Positions 35,049 to 41,963 of a DNA stretch of 64,000 bases are shown piece after piece. The notes under the pieces were generated by a model. It saw nothing but the letters and a program-made list of their open reading frames with translations. It was not told where the DNA came from and ran no database searches. Positions within the stretch are counted from its first letter, which is position 1, and each line of letters opens with the position of its first letter. Position numbers and translations under genes: made by a program. Origin of the DNA: Pelagibacterium halotolerans B2 (GTDB taxonomy: Bacteria > Pseudomonadota > Alphaproteobacteria > Rhizobiales > Devosiaceae); assembly GCF_000230555.1 (NCBI RefSeq), contig NC_016078.1, positions 3,247,001 to 3,311,000 of the forward strand, given 5' to 3'.

Positions 35049-36014
35049 GATGTGGTGCCTCAACAGGTTGTCCTCGGTCAGGCCGAGGCGACTGATGGGT
35101 GGCTTGGAGTTTAGGCTGCCATGGGGTCTGTGCCAATTGTACATATGGTTCCAGATTGGCAGATGGGCAGCGCGCTGATCGGATGTTTTGTAGGCGCGGG
35201 CATAAGCCCATTCCCTGATTGCGGTCTGGATGAATCGTTCGGCCTTGCCATTGGTTTGGGGTGTATAGGGCTTGGTGCGGATGTGTGTGAGGCCCAATTG
35301 GCGGCAGGCATCGCGGAAGGCGCGGGACTGGTAGCATGGCCCGTTGTCGGTCATCACCCGCTCGACGGTGACCCCCAAGAGTCGGTACCAGGCGAGGGCG
35401 GCCTTGAGATGGGCGACGGCACTGACGGCCTTTTCGTCAGGGTGGATCTGGGTAAATGACAGCCGTGAATGGTCGTCGATAGCGACATGGACGAATTCCC
35501 AGCCGGGCGCAGTGCCGTTTCCGCGCTGGCTGCTCTGCCGGCGCCGGTCACCGGTGATGCGGTGACCGCTCCGATTGAATTTGCCCAACTTCTTGATGTC
35601 TATATGGATCATCTCGCCGGGACGCTTGCGTTCATAGCGACGCACCGGCTCGGCCGGGTCGATGTCTCTTAGCCGCGAAAGGCCGGCCCGCTTGAGCACT
35701 CTGCTGACCGTGGCCGGCGATACGCCAACCTCCATGGCGATATGGTTGCCGGTCCACCGTAGACGCCGCAGCGCGATGACGCGCTCGATGGTTGTTTGCG
35801 GGACAGGGCAATGTAGCCGGTGGGGCCGCGACGAACGGTCGGTCATGCCCGCTCGGCCCTCTGATGTGTAGCGCTCTACCCAGCGCGCCACGATTTTTGG
35901 CGATACACCGTAGCTCCGCGCTGCCTGGGCTTTGGAAAGACCGCCTTCGATGACGCAAAGCGCCATCTCCTCTCGACGCAGCGGCGTCAGACGGGCATTC
36001 TTGTGGATGTTCAT
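35046..36014 (-). CDS. IS481-family transposase
   Basis: The 322-residue transposase has an N-terminal helix-turn-helix region (SKAQAARSYGVSPKIVARWV) and an rve DDE core: the first Asp in MIHIDIKKLGKF, the second in VERVMTDNGPCY and Glu in QTNGKAERFIQT. The start at 36014 begins MNIHKNARLTPLRREEMAL, the usual N-terminus. The frame reads through the end of the element; its TAG stop is formed by the target duplication TCTAGA, not by the IS itself. It looks intact. Confidence 0.93.
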   Translation of the reverse strand: MNIHKNARLTPLRREEMALCVIEGGLSKAQAARSYGVSPKIVARWVERYTSEGRAGMTDRSSRPHRLHCPVPQTTIERVIALRRLRWTGNHIAMEVGVSPATVSRVLKRAGLSRLRDIDPAEPVRRYERKRPGEMIHIDIKKLGKFNRSGHRITGDRRRQSSQRGNGTAPGWEFVHVAIDDHSRLSFTQIHPDEKAVSAVAHLKAALAWYRLLGVTVERVMTDNGPCYQSRAFRDACRQLGLTHIRTKPYTPQTNGKAERFIQTAIREWAYARAYKTSDQRAAHLPIWNHMYNWHRPHGSLNSKPPISRLGLTEDNLLRHHI

Positions 36015-36097
36015 TCGGACCCTCCGGTGAGTGCTGAAGCTTGGTAACTCCAGTCTCCCCGTTCCGATCCGAATGGACAACCTATTGAGAGCTCACA
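35051..36097 (-). mobile_element. IS481-family insertion sequence, 1047 bp
   Basis: The ends are imperfect inverted repeats: TGTGGTGCCTCAACAGG at 35051 and, on the other strand from 36097, TGTGAGCTCTCAATAGG, both then continuing TTGTCC. A perfect 6-bp duplication TCTAGA flanks the element (35045-35050 and 36098-36103), matching the NCTAGN target known for IS481 of Bordetella. It carries one transposase gene. The insertion lies at the right edge of repeat copy 3, between the TauE/SafE gene and tRNA-Gly. Confidence 0.95.
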
Positions 36098-36115
36098 TCT
36101 AGAGGCCGAAACGGC

Positions 36116-36142
36116 CAAACAAAAAGGGCCTCTCGGCCCTTT
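36116..36142 (-). terminator. Rho-independent terminator of tRNA-Gly
   Basis: On the minus strand a perfect stem AAAGGGCC/GGCCCTTT with a 4-nt loop is followed by TTTGTTTGG. It lies 31 bp downstream of the tRNA gene. Confidence 0.85.
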
Positions 36143-36172
36143 GATCTCAAGGCTCCTACGCCTTGGATTTTT

Positions 36173-36247
36173 TGGAGCGGGCGATGAGATTCGAACTCAC
36201 GACCCTAACCTTGGCAAGGTTATGCTCTACCCCTGAGCTACGCCCGC
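36173..36247 (-). tRNA. tRNA-Gly(GCC)
   Basis: On the minus strand the sequence folds as a full cloverleaf. The acceptor stem GCGGGCG pairs with CGCCCGC. The D arm is GCTC/GAGC. The anticodon stem TAACC/GGTTA encloses the loop TTGCCAA, which gives anticodon GCC. The T arm holds GTTCGAATC. The genome encodes the 3' CCA (TCCA at 36176-36173). It is a lone tRNA with its own terminator, and its neighbour on that side is the IS481 element; no integrase or tRNA-end duplication is seen. Confidence 0.97.
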
Positions 36248-36465
36248 ACTCCAATCCCGGACCAGCCCTTGGCGGCACCGCGATGGGCGCCTATATGCCC
36301 AACCGAAATGACAATTGCAACCCATATTTTCACCCTTCGCCACCGCACCCCTGCCAGGACGGCAAACAGCCAATCGCTTTGGGCTTTTGCACCGGCGCCC
36401 GGCTTGGTGTAAGGCTCGTCGCAAATATCGGCGCCCAACCGAAGGGCCAGTAAAGGCATCACCAG

Positions 36466-37401
36466 ATGGACCTCAATCTCAATACACAGCAGGCCCAGAC
36501 CCAGGATGGGCTGATCGTTGATTCTTCGACGGCGCGCTTTCAGGCTGACGTCCTCGAGGCCTCCATGCAGCGCCCCGTTCTAGTCGATTTCTGGGCTCCC
36601 TGGTGCGGACCGTGCAAACAGCTGACGCCAGCATTGGAGAAAATTGTCACTGCCTTGGGCGGCAAGGTGGCTCTGGTCAAGATTAACGTCGACGAAAATC
36701 AGGCTCTCGCGGGCCAGATGGGCGTACAATCGATTCCCGCCGTCTTCGGCTTTGTCGGTGGTCGGCCGGTCGACGGCTTCATGGGTGCATTGCCCGAAAG
36801 CGAAGTCGCCCGCTTTGCTCAAAAGCTTATCGATATGGCCGCCAAGGCCGGTGTCGGCGGGCCATCGGAAGCTGAAAGCCAGATCACAGCCGCCATGGAA
36901 GCCGCGCAGGCGGCCCTGGAGGCCGAAGATCTGGAACGGGCCTATCAGATATTTGCCACGGTGCTGCGCCATGCGCCCGACAATCTTGATGCGCTGGTTG
37001 GTGTGGCAACGGTCCAGTTCCGGACGGGCGATCGCGACGGTGCCCTACAAACACTGGCAATGCTCCCCGAAGATCAGAACCACGCTGGTGCCGATGCCCT
37101 CCAAAAGGCAATCGCACTCGAACAGGAGGCCGAAAAGCTCGGCGACGCCACCCAGCTTGAACAGGCGCTTGCATCAAATCCTGACGATCATCGGGCGCGT
37201 TTCGACCTCGCGATGATACTGAACGCCAAAGGCGACAGGCTCGGCGCGGCACAGGCGCTGGTGGCCATCATGGAGCGGAACCGCGAATGGGAGGACGATG
37301 GAGCACGCAAAAAGCTGCTCGAGTTCTTCGAGGCGTGGGGACCCAAGGATGCCGCGACGCTCAGGGGACGCCGCATGTTGTCCTCGCTCTTGTTCCGCTA
37401 G
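36466..37401 (+). CDS. ybbN: Thioredoxin-like co-chaperone YbbN (CnoX)
   Basis: The 311-residue protein joins an N-terminal thioredoxin domain, with active site WAPWCGPCKQL (Cys 47 and 50), to a C-terminal TPR-like helical region from about residue 130, the layout of YbbN/CnoX. These proteins hold unfolded clients and pass them to GroEL or DnaK. Unlike E. coli CnoX, which has SXXC, this one keeps a full CGPC and may be redox active. The Lon-N domain gene lies 117 bp downstream. Confidence 0.88.
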   Translation: MDLNLNTQQAQTQDGLIVDSSTARFQADVLEASMQRPVLVDFWAPWCGPCKQLTPALEKIVTALGGKVALVKINVDENQALAGQMGVQSIPAVFGFVGGRPVDGFMGALPESEVARFAQKLIDMAAKAGVGGPSEAESQITAAMEAAQAALEAEDLERAYQIFATVLRHAPDNLDALVGVATVQFRTGDRDGALQTLAMLPEDQNHAGADALQKAIALEQEAEKLGDATQLEQALASNPDDHRARFDLAMILNAKGDRLGAAQALVAIMERNREWEDDGARKKLLEFFEAWGPKDAATLRGRRMLSSLLFR

Positions 37402-37518
37402 ATCGGCTGCCTGACGAAATCTCGCTTGCCCGATCCGCAAATACGACGAACCAAGGGCCTGGATGGCGATCCGATACAACCGGGCCCGGATCAAAGAGAA
37501 ACCAAGAGAGGAAACGCC

Positions 37519-38178
37519 ATGCGCCGCCCGGCCTCGATATCGGAACTGCCGGACATGCTCGCGCTCTTTCCTTTGAGCCGCGCGCTGCTTCTGCCCGGAT
37601 CACACCGGCCGCTCAATGTTTTCGAGCCCCGTTTCGTTGCGATGGTCGACGACGCGCTGGCCGGAAACCGCATGATTGGCCTCATTCAACCGCGTGATAC
37701 GGCAGAGGAAGCCCCTCGCGGGCAAGTTCCGCTGGAAAAAGTGGGTTGCATCGGACGAGTGACCCATTTTGAAGAACAGGCCGAGGGCCGCTATTTTATC
37801 ATTCTCGAAGGTGTTTGCCGTTTCGCGCCGACCGAGGAGCTGACAACAGCGACGCCCTATCGCCAGGCGCGGATCGATACGTCTGAATTTGCCGCAGACT
37901 TTACCCCTGAGCTCGGTGAAGACGCCGTGGATCGCCCGCGCCTGCTCAAGGTGCTGCGCGCCCATGCCGAGTTCTCCGACATCGAGGTCGATTGGGACGA
38001 AATAGAAGACATGGCGACCGGCGAACTGGTCGATCTTGCAGCTATGTTGGGACCGTATGGTGCCGCCGAAAAACAGGCCCTGCTCGAGGCCCGCACACTG
38101 GTCGAACGCGCCGAAACCCTTATGGCCCTCGCCGAGATTGAAATGGCCCGGGCCCGGTCGGGTGTCGTTTTGCAATGA
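37519..38178 (+). CDS. LON peptidase N-terminal (substrate-binding) domain protein
   Basis: The 219-residue product consists of a PUA-like Lon N-terminal domain without the AAA or protease parts. Diagnostic blocks are LALFPLSRALLLPGSHRPLNVFEPR (in parts), VGCIGRVTHFEEQAEGRY and the late helical region. Its function is unknown; such free Lon-N proteins are widespread. The ATG at 37519 has AGAGAGGAAA upstream. The stop overlaps the start of the Trm112-type gene as ATGA. Confidence 0.88.
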   Translation: MRRPASISELPDMLALFPLSRALLLPGSHRPLNVFEPRFVAMVDDALAGNRMIGLIQPRDTAEEAPRGQVPLEKVGCIGRVTHFEEQAEGRYFIILEGVCRFAPTEELTTATPYRQARIDTSEFAADFTPELGEDAVDRPRLLKVLRAHAEFSDIEVDWDEIEDMATGELVDLAAMLGPYGAAEKQALLEARTLVERAETLMALAEIEMARARSGVVLQ

Positions 38179-38435
38179 CAATGGATGATGCCCCAGCCCC
38201 GGCGGGGGATAATCCGCGCTACAGGCTCGACCCGCGCACCATCGAAATGCTCGTGTGCCCGGTCACCAAAACGCGGCTTACACTTTCGGCCGATGGCACA
38301 GAGCTGATCTCGATCGTTGCCCGCTACGCCTTTCCGATCCGCAAGGGCGTTCCCTTGCTGGTGATCGATGCAGCGCGCCGGATTGACGAGGAGGAAGCCG
38401 AAGCATTGCGAACCCGACCGGGGCCTGGAAATTGA
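38175..38435 (+). CDS. Trm112 family (YcaR-type) small protein
   Basis: The 86-residue product has the core RTIEMLVCPVTKTRLTLSADG and IRKGVPLLV typical of the Trm112/YcaR family. Eukaryotic Trm112 is an activator of methyltransferases; bacterial partners are little known. Only one cysteine of a possible zinc site remains, which is usual for the YcaR branch. It overlaps the Lon-N gene by 4 bp and converges with the hydroxylase gene 9 bp away. Confidence 0.85.
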   Translation: MTMDDAPAPAGDNPRYRLDPRTIEMLVCPVTKTRLTLSADGTELISIVARYAFPIRKGVPLLVIDAARRIDEEEAEALRTRPGPGN

Positions 38436-38444
38436 GACCGCATC

Positions 38445-39671
38445 CTAAAGTGGGATGCCCCTGAGCAGCTTGGCGCCCGCTTGCCCTGCCGCCTGGCTCA
38501 TGAACGTATCCTTCAAAGGATCGATGCGATTGACAAGCGAGAGCCCGAAATCGCGCGCCGCCCGGACCGGGGCGACATCATTGGAAAACAACCGATTGAG
38601 CCCATCTGTCGCACATGCCATCAACGCAGTATCGGCGCGCCGTCGGCGTTCGTAGCGCTCGAGTACAGTCATCGAGCCCAAATCTTCGCCGAGCCTGACG
38701 GCATCGACCAGCACCTCGGCGAGAACCGCAACATCACGCAATCCCAGATTGAGTCCCTGCCCGGCGAGTGGGTGGATGACGTGAGCTGCATCGCCCACCA
38801 GCGCCAGCCGCGGGGCGGCCAATCGACGGGCCAGTACCAAACTCAGGGGAAAGCTCTGAACCGTTTCGATGATTTCGACGGAGCCGAGCACCGAACCCAT
38901 GGCGACTTCGATCCGCTGTGCGAGATCGCTGGGCGCCATGGCAACGAGTGCTTGCGCGGCCTGGGGCTTTTCCGTCCACACCAGTGAAGAGCGATTGCCC
39001 GCCAAAGGCAGGGAAGCGAAAGGGCCGGCAGGCCGGAAATGCTCATAGGCCACATCATGATGCGGCAGGGCATGGCCGATGGTGGTCACGAGGCCCGACT
39101 GCCTGTAATCCCGGGAAAAGGCCCTGATGCCAGCAAGCCCGCGTAGCGTCGACTTGCCCCCATCGGCAGCCACGATCAACCCGGCCGACAGGCTTCGCCC
39201 ATCTTCAAGATCAATCCGACCGATGGCCGGCCCCGCGCTAAACGCGGATACGGTTCCGGGCTCGACAATGGTCACCAGATTTCGCGCCGCAGCGATCAGG
39301 CTGGCGGCGCTCGCCGTGTTGGGAACCATATGCGCAAAGGGTTCACCGGGAGCCTTTGGCCCGGAAAAATCGAGAAACACCGGGCGGCTGATGTCGCCGC
39401 TCCCCGAATCGGTGATTTTCATCTGCGCAATGGGATTGGCGGCACCAGCCATGCCGTCCCAGGCCCCGATAGCCTCGAACAGATGCTTCACACCCGCTGC
39501 AATCGCCGACGCACGCGAATCTCTGGGCACCGCGAGCGCCCGCCTGTCCAGCAGGCCCACATTGATGCCGGGAACAAATCGCGCCAATGCGATGGCCAGT
39601 GAAAGACCCACCGGTCCGCCGCCGACAACCAGAATGTCGAAAGATTGTACCTGGTCGCTACCCGCCATCAT
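38445..39671 (-). CDS. UbiH/UbiF-family FAD-dependent hydroxylase
   Basis: The 408-residue flavoprotein has the FAD-binding GxGxxG in DILVVGGGPVGLSLAIALAR (residues about 12-31), the DG motif LIVAADGGKSTLRGLAGI, and the ribose-binding GDAAHVIHPLAGQGLNLGLRD. This class hydroxylates the ubiquinone ring, with a few other roles. Which ring position is used cannot be told. The ATG at 39671 has GGAG at good distance; ATG at 39668 is an alternative. It is divergent from glnK. Confidence 0.88.
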   Translation of the reverse strand: MMAGSDQVQSFDILVVGGGPVGLSLAIALARFVPGINVGLLDRRALAVPRDSRASAIAAGVKHLFEAIGAWDGMAGAANPIAQMKITDSGSGDISRPVFLDFSGPKAPGEPFAHMVPNTASAASLIAAARNLVTIVEPGTVSAFSAGPAIGRIDLEDGRSLSAGLIVAADGGKSTLRGLAGIRAFSRDYRQSGLVTTIGHALPHHDVAYEHFRPAGPFASLPLAGNRSSLVWTEKPQAAQALVAMAPSDLAQRIEVAMGSVLGSVEIIETVQSFPLSLVLARRLAAPRLALVGDAAHVIHPLAGQGLNLGLRDVAVLAEVLVDAVRLGEDLGSMTVLERYERRRRADTALMACATDGLNRLFSNDVAPVRAARDFGLSLVNRIDPLKDTFMSQAAGQAGAKLLRGIPL

Positions 39672-39799
39672 GCATGCTCCGGATCGTTTCCCGCTCAAAC
39701 ATGCGTCTGCGGCCGGCACGACGCAAGGAGAGTATTGCCGCACGCCCCTGGACGACCCTGCATTTAAATTCACCATTCCTTAAAAGATCAATCCAAACT

Positions 39800-39816
39800 T
39801 GCCTATTTTTTAGGCA
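39800..39816. promoter_or_regulatory. NtrC-type binding site upstream of glnK
   Basis: The 17-bp inverted repeat TGCCTA-TTTTT-TAGGCA has the size and symmetry of NtrC sites (consensus TGCACC-N5-GGTGCA, from the literature) and lies about 100 bp upstream of the sigma-54 promoter of glnK, the usual enhancer distance. The match in outer bases is partial, so the assignment is inferred from context. Confidence 0.5.
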
Positions 39817-39902
39817 TGATCAATTGTGTCCGGAATTTGGCGCATTCATGGAGTCCAAAAAACCATCTTTTAAATCAATTGATTGGCGTCCGAAAACGCT
39901 TG

Positions 39903-39919
39903 TTGGCACGGCTTTTGAG
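39903..39919 (+). promoter_or_regulatory. Sigma-54 promoter of glnK-amtB
   Basis: The sequence TTGGCACG-GCTT-TTGAG fits the sigma-54 consensus TTGGCACG-N4-TTGCA, with a perfect -24 block and one mismatch in the -12 block. It lies about 45 bp upstream of the glnK start and 100 bp downstream of an NtrC-like site, so nitrogen control is expected. The 291-bp gap also holds the divergent promoter of the hydroxylase gene, which I could not find. Confidence 0.8.
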
Positions 39920-39962
39920 TCCTTTTGTCGCGTGTCAGGTGCGGAATCGGAAAGGAGCACCC

Positions 39963-40301
39963 ATGAAACTGCTAATAGCCATCATAAAGCCATCGCGGCT
40001 CGAGGAGGTCCGTCAGGCCCTCAATTCGCTCGATGTGCACGGCATGACCGTAACAGAGGTCAAGGGGTATGGACGTCAGAAGGGTCACTCCGAGATCTAC
40101 CGCGGTACCGAATACGCCGTTCACTTCCTCCCCAAGCTCAAGGTCGAGATCGCCGTTGACGCCGCCCAGGTCGATGCGGTTGCCAGCGCCATCAAGGACT
40201 CCGCGCAGACGGGTCGCATCGGCGACGGCAAGATTTTCATTCTCGATCTCGAACAGGCCATCCGCATCCGTACCGGTGAAACCGGAACCGAAGCCCTCTG
40301 A
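39963..40301 (+). CDS. glnK: Nitrogen regulatory protein P-II (GlnK)
   Basis: P-II proteins report nitrogen and energy state; GlnK binds and blocks the ammonium channel AmtB when nitrogen is ample. The 112-residue protein starts MKLLIAIIKPSRLEEVRQAL, has the T-loop GYGRQKGHSEIYRGTEY with the uridylylation tyrosine Tyr 51, and the B-loop TGRIGDGKIFI. It has an AAAGGAG sequence upstream and amtB follows 32 bp later. The ATG at 39963 is the natural start, although the frame is open upstream. Confidence 0.97.
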   Translation: MKLLIAIIKPSRLEEVRQALNSLDVHGMTVTEVKGYGRQKGHSEIYRGTEYAVHFLPKLKVEIAVDAAQVDAVASAIKDSAQTGRIGDGKIFILDLEQAIRIRTGETGTEAL

Positions 40302-40333
40302 GAGCCTGGCGTCCAACTAGGAGAAGGACAATC

Positions 40334-41707
40334 ATGAATTTCAAGACAAGCAAATTGCTGGGTGCGGCGGCGCTAGCCTCCCTGCTCATCGCACTGCCCG
40401 CGCTGGGGCAGGATGCCGAGGTGGCCGAGGAAGTCGTTGAAACCCTGTCCGAGGGTGTCTCCGCCGACGTTGTGTTTATCCTCAACTCGTTCCTGATGAT
40501 CTTCGGCGGCGTATTGGTGATGTGGATGGCTGCCGGCTTTGCCATGCTCGAAGCCGGTCTGGTGCGCACCAAGAACGTATCGATGCAGCTCTTAAAGAAC
40601 ATATCGCTCTTTGCGATCGCTGCGATCTTCTACTATCTCATCGGCTACAATCTGATGTATCCGCTGGGCAACTGGACCATCGGATCCGACGACACTGGCG
40701 GCTATCTGGGCGCCTTCGGTATCGGCATTCTCGAAGCTGTCGGCATCACGGCCGATGACGCCGATGATTTCGGCTATGCCGCGACGAGCTCGGACTTCTT
40801 CTTCCAGGTCATGTTCTGCGCCACCACCGCCTCGATCGTTTCGGGCACGCTGGCCGAACGGATCAAGATCCTGCCGTTCCTGATCTTCACTGTCGTTCTG
40901 ACCGCGCTGATCTACCCGATCCAGGCCTCCTGGAAGTGGGGTGGCGGCTTCCTCGATGCCATGGGCTTCCTCGATTTTGCCGGTTCCACTGTCGTACACT
41001 CCGTGGGTGGCTGGGCCGCTCTGGCCGGGGCCATCCTTTTGGGTGCCCGCATCGGCAAGTACAATCCGGACGGCACCGTCAACGCCATGCCCGGCTCGTC
41101 CATGCCCCTGGCAACGCTCGGCACGTTCATCCTCTGGATGGGCTGGTTCGGCTTCAACGGTGCATCCCAGCTCGCGATGGGTTCGGTCGGTGACGTGGCC
41201 GATGTGGGCCGGATCATGGCCAATACCAATGCCGGTGCCGCCGGCGGTGCTGTTGCCGCGCTGATCCTGACGGCGATCATCTACAAGAAGGTCGATCTGA
41301 CCTTCGTGCTGAACGGCGCCCTTGCCGGTCTGGTTTCGGTAACCGCCGAACCTCTCACCCCGGGTCTGGGCACCGCCTCGCTGATCGGCGCCGTCGGCGG
41401 CGTAATCGTCGTCTTTGCCGTTCCGCTGCTCGACCGACTCAAGATCGACGACGTCGTCGGCGCCATTCCGGTCCATCTTCTTGCCGGCATCTGGGGTACC
41501 ATCGCGGTGATCTTCACCAACGCCGATGCGAACCTTGGCGTTCAGCTTCTTTCGATCGTCGTCGTGGGTATCTTCACCTTCGTCGCCAGCTTCGTCGTGT
41601 GGCTGATCCTGAAGGCCACAATGGGTCTGCGGCCCTCCGAAGATGACGAAGCGCTGGGCCTCGACAAGGCCGAAGTCGGCGTCGAAGCCTATCCGGAGTT
41701 CCGGTAA
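40334..41707 (+). CDS. amtB: Ammonium transporter AmtB
   Basis: AmtB carries ammonium across the inner membrane. The 457-residue protein has a signal-like N-terminus (cleavage near LPALGQ) and eleven membrane segments. Family blocks include GFAMLEAGLVRTKN, FCATTASIVSGTLAERI, DFAGSTVVHSVGGWAAL (containing a conserved pore histidine) and a late VPVHLLAG-like IPVHLLAGIWG. It is co-transcribed with glnK, and a strong terminator follows 14 bp after the stop. Confidence 0.97.
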   Translation: MNFKTSKLLGAAALASLLIALPALGQDAEVAEEVVETLSEGVSADVVFILNSFLMIFGGVLVMWMAAGFAMLEAGLVRTKNVSMQLLKNISLFAIAAIFYYLIGYNLMYPLGNWTIGSDDTGGYLGAFGIGILEAVGITADDADDFGYAATSSDFFFQVMFCATTASIVSGTLAERIKILPFLIFTVVLTALIYPIQASWKWGGGFLDAMGFLDFAGSTVVHSVGGWAALAGAILLGARIGKYNPDGTVNAMPGSSMPLATLGTFILWMGWFGFNGASQLAMGSVGDVADVGRIMANTNAGAAGGAVAALILTAIIYKKVDLTFVLNGALAGLVSVTAEPLTPGLGTASLIGAVGGVIVVFAVPLLDRLKIDDVVGAIPVHLLAGIWGTIAVIFTNADANLGVQLLSIVVVGIFTFVASFVVWLILKATMGLRPSEDDEALGLDKAEVGVEAYPEFR

Positions 41708-41719
41708 TCCAATCTCAAG

Positions 41720-41748
41720 GTCCGGGCAACGCCCGGGCCTTTTTTTTG
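41720..41748 (+). terminator. Rho-independent terminator of glnK-amtB
   Basis: The stem CCGGGC-AAC-GCCCGG is followed by GCC and a run of eight T residues. It lies just after the amtB stop codon. Confidence 0.9.
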
Positions 41749-41755
41749 CTGAAGA

Positions 41756-41900
41756 CGGCATGCAGCCCATATCCCTCTTGACCCCACATCAAAGAGGCCT
41801 TCCCACTCGCAAACGATATGGGCTGCATACCCTCTTCAGCTCCTCCCGGCCCTGCCATGTGCGGGGTCCCTGGCCCGCCCCACTGCGGCGGGCTTTTTTA
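41756..41900 (+). ncRNA. Candidate structured RNA between amtB and ftsK
   Basis: After the amtB terminator there is a 14-bp perfect inverted repeat ATGCAGCCCATATC (41760-41773) and its complement (41815-41828), enclosing an inner CCTCTT/AAGAGG helix. Then follow CTCCTCCC in a likely single-stranded part, a CCCTGC/GCGGGG hairpin, and a second intrinsic terminator at 41873-41900. A separate terminator suggests a separate short transcript of about 140 nt; no promoter was found. It could instead be a processed 3' region of amtB. Confidence 0.4.
41873..41900 (+). terminator. Second Rho-independent terminator upstream of ftsK
   Basis: A 7-bp stem GCCCGCC/GGCGGGC with a 7-nt loop is followed by TTTTTT. 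It is about 125 bp past the first terminator and 64 bp before the ftsK start. Confidence 0.85.
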
Positions 41901-41963
41901 ATGGGCAAAATGCGGCATCGCGCTAATCCAAGGTTAACCATGCACGACTAGGGTTGGGGCCAA

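Noticed and set aside
36173..36247. Integrative element at tRNA-Gly
   Set aside because: No integrase gene and no duplicated tRNA 3' end is found nearby; only an IS481 copy lies downstream, beyond the tRNA terminator.
41760..41828. A MITE with 14-bp terminal inverted repeats downstream of amtB
   Set aside because: No target duplication flanks the repeats and no second copy occurs in the window; a folded RNA explains it as well.
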